64,000 nt of DNA from the NCBI GenBank assembly GCA_013002285.1, contig JABDKJ010000033.1:28410-92409 (forward strand). The letters run 5' to 3'. A program made the translations under genes and the position numbers. Source of the DNA: Flavobacteriales bacterium. GTDB taxonomy: Bacteria > Bacteroidota > Bacteroidia > Flavobacteriales > JABDKJ01. The notes under the pieces are model-generated. The model saw nothing but the letters and a program-made list of their open reading frames with translations, had not been told where the DNA came from and searched no databases. Positions 63,908-64,000 of this stretch are shown here, one piece after another. Within the stretch, counting starts at the first letter, position 1. Each line of letters opens with the position of its first letter.

Positions 63908-63935
63908 CCGCCCTGTTTAACAGGACTTAACATAA

Positions 63936-64000
63936 GGTGCTATAGCTCAGTTGGTAGAGCAATGGACTGAAAATCCATGTGTCCCTGGTTCAAATCCAGG
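63936..64000 (+). tRNA. tRNA-Phe (GAA), 3' end cut by window
   Basis: The acceptor 5' strand GGTGCTA, D-arm GCTC...GAGC, anticodon stem ATGGA/TCCAT with loop CTGAAAA (anticodon GAA) and T-arm CCTGG/CCAGG with TTCAAAT are all visible. The 3' half of the acceptor stem is missing because the window ends at tRNA position 65. Confidence 0.96.

Overview
The window looks like a chromosomal stretch from a member of the Bacteroidota, most likely Flavobacteriales or a close relative. The evidence is: four secreted proteins with type IX secretion (T9SS) C-terminal sorting domains; PorG-like and PorE-like T9SS components; many families largely confined to this phylum (DUF4292, DUF4296, DUF4837, an EnvC-like M23 protein with Asn in place of zinc ligands); TAnnTTTG-type -7 promoter boxes; few Shine-Dalgarno-like sequences; and an AT-rich composition. 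It is mostly ordinary core genome. I see no phage, transposase, CRISPR array or integron.

Layout. 1-4.5 kb: the 3' end of a LuxE-like acyl-protein synthetase gene, tyrS and an AsmA-type gene. 4.5-12.4 kb: a plus-strand run with an orphan sensor kinase, hemW, several small uncharacterised genes, a cyclase-family hydrolase, a YjbR-type protein, a DUF502 membrane protein and an EamA transporter. 12.3-23.2 kb: an aldo/keto reductase and a gamma-carbonic anhydrase, then a long minus-strand envelope-biogenesis operon read as CBS protein, POTRA outer-membrane protein, nadK, porG-like, uppS, bamA, two ompH/skp genes, a terminator, then murI. 23.2-27.2 kb: pdxJ, an alpha/beta hydrolase and a PorE-like OmpA protein. 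27.2-33.1 kb: a three-gene minus-strand operon (lamin-tail T9SS protein, TonB-dependent receptor, T9SS-secreted phospholipase-D-superfamily protein) that looks like an extracellular polymer-scavenging locus. 33.3-38.4 kb: polyprenol-phosphate mannosyltransferase, dihydroorotase, DUF4296 lipoprotein, an epimerase and alanine dehydrogenase. 38.4-40.7 kb: an ABC exporter-fold system with a histidine-rich periplasmic loop and a DUF3299-like partner. 40.8-43.6 kb: Hsp20 and a large T9SS cargo protein.

43.65-44.81 kb is the only long gene-free stretch. It holds two tandem, near-identical ~360-nt units and a third, mostly diverged unit, each ending in a GC-rich terminator-like hairpin on the minus strand. 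These are the best candidates for undescribed small RNA genes or short peptides in the window. 44.8-64 kb: a phosphohexomutase, an outer-membrane protein, DUF4837, an MltD-like transglycosylase, tatA (57 aa), an EnvC-like activator, DUF4292, a TPR lipoprotein-pathway-style operon, asnS, an FG-GAP/ASPIC T9SS cargo, rpoN, a PAP2-like membrane protein, a coaX-OMP-TPR-lptC operon and a tRNA-Phe cut by the window end.

Taken together, the genes serve outer-membrane assembly (BamA, Skp, AsmA, LptC), peptidoglycan work (UppS, MurI, MltD, EnvC), protein export (TatA, PorG, PorE) and its cargo. Gene packing is tight: most convergent pairs end within a few bases of one another or overlap, and about a quarter of genes start with TTG or GTG.
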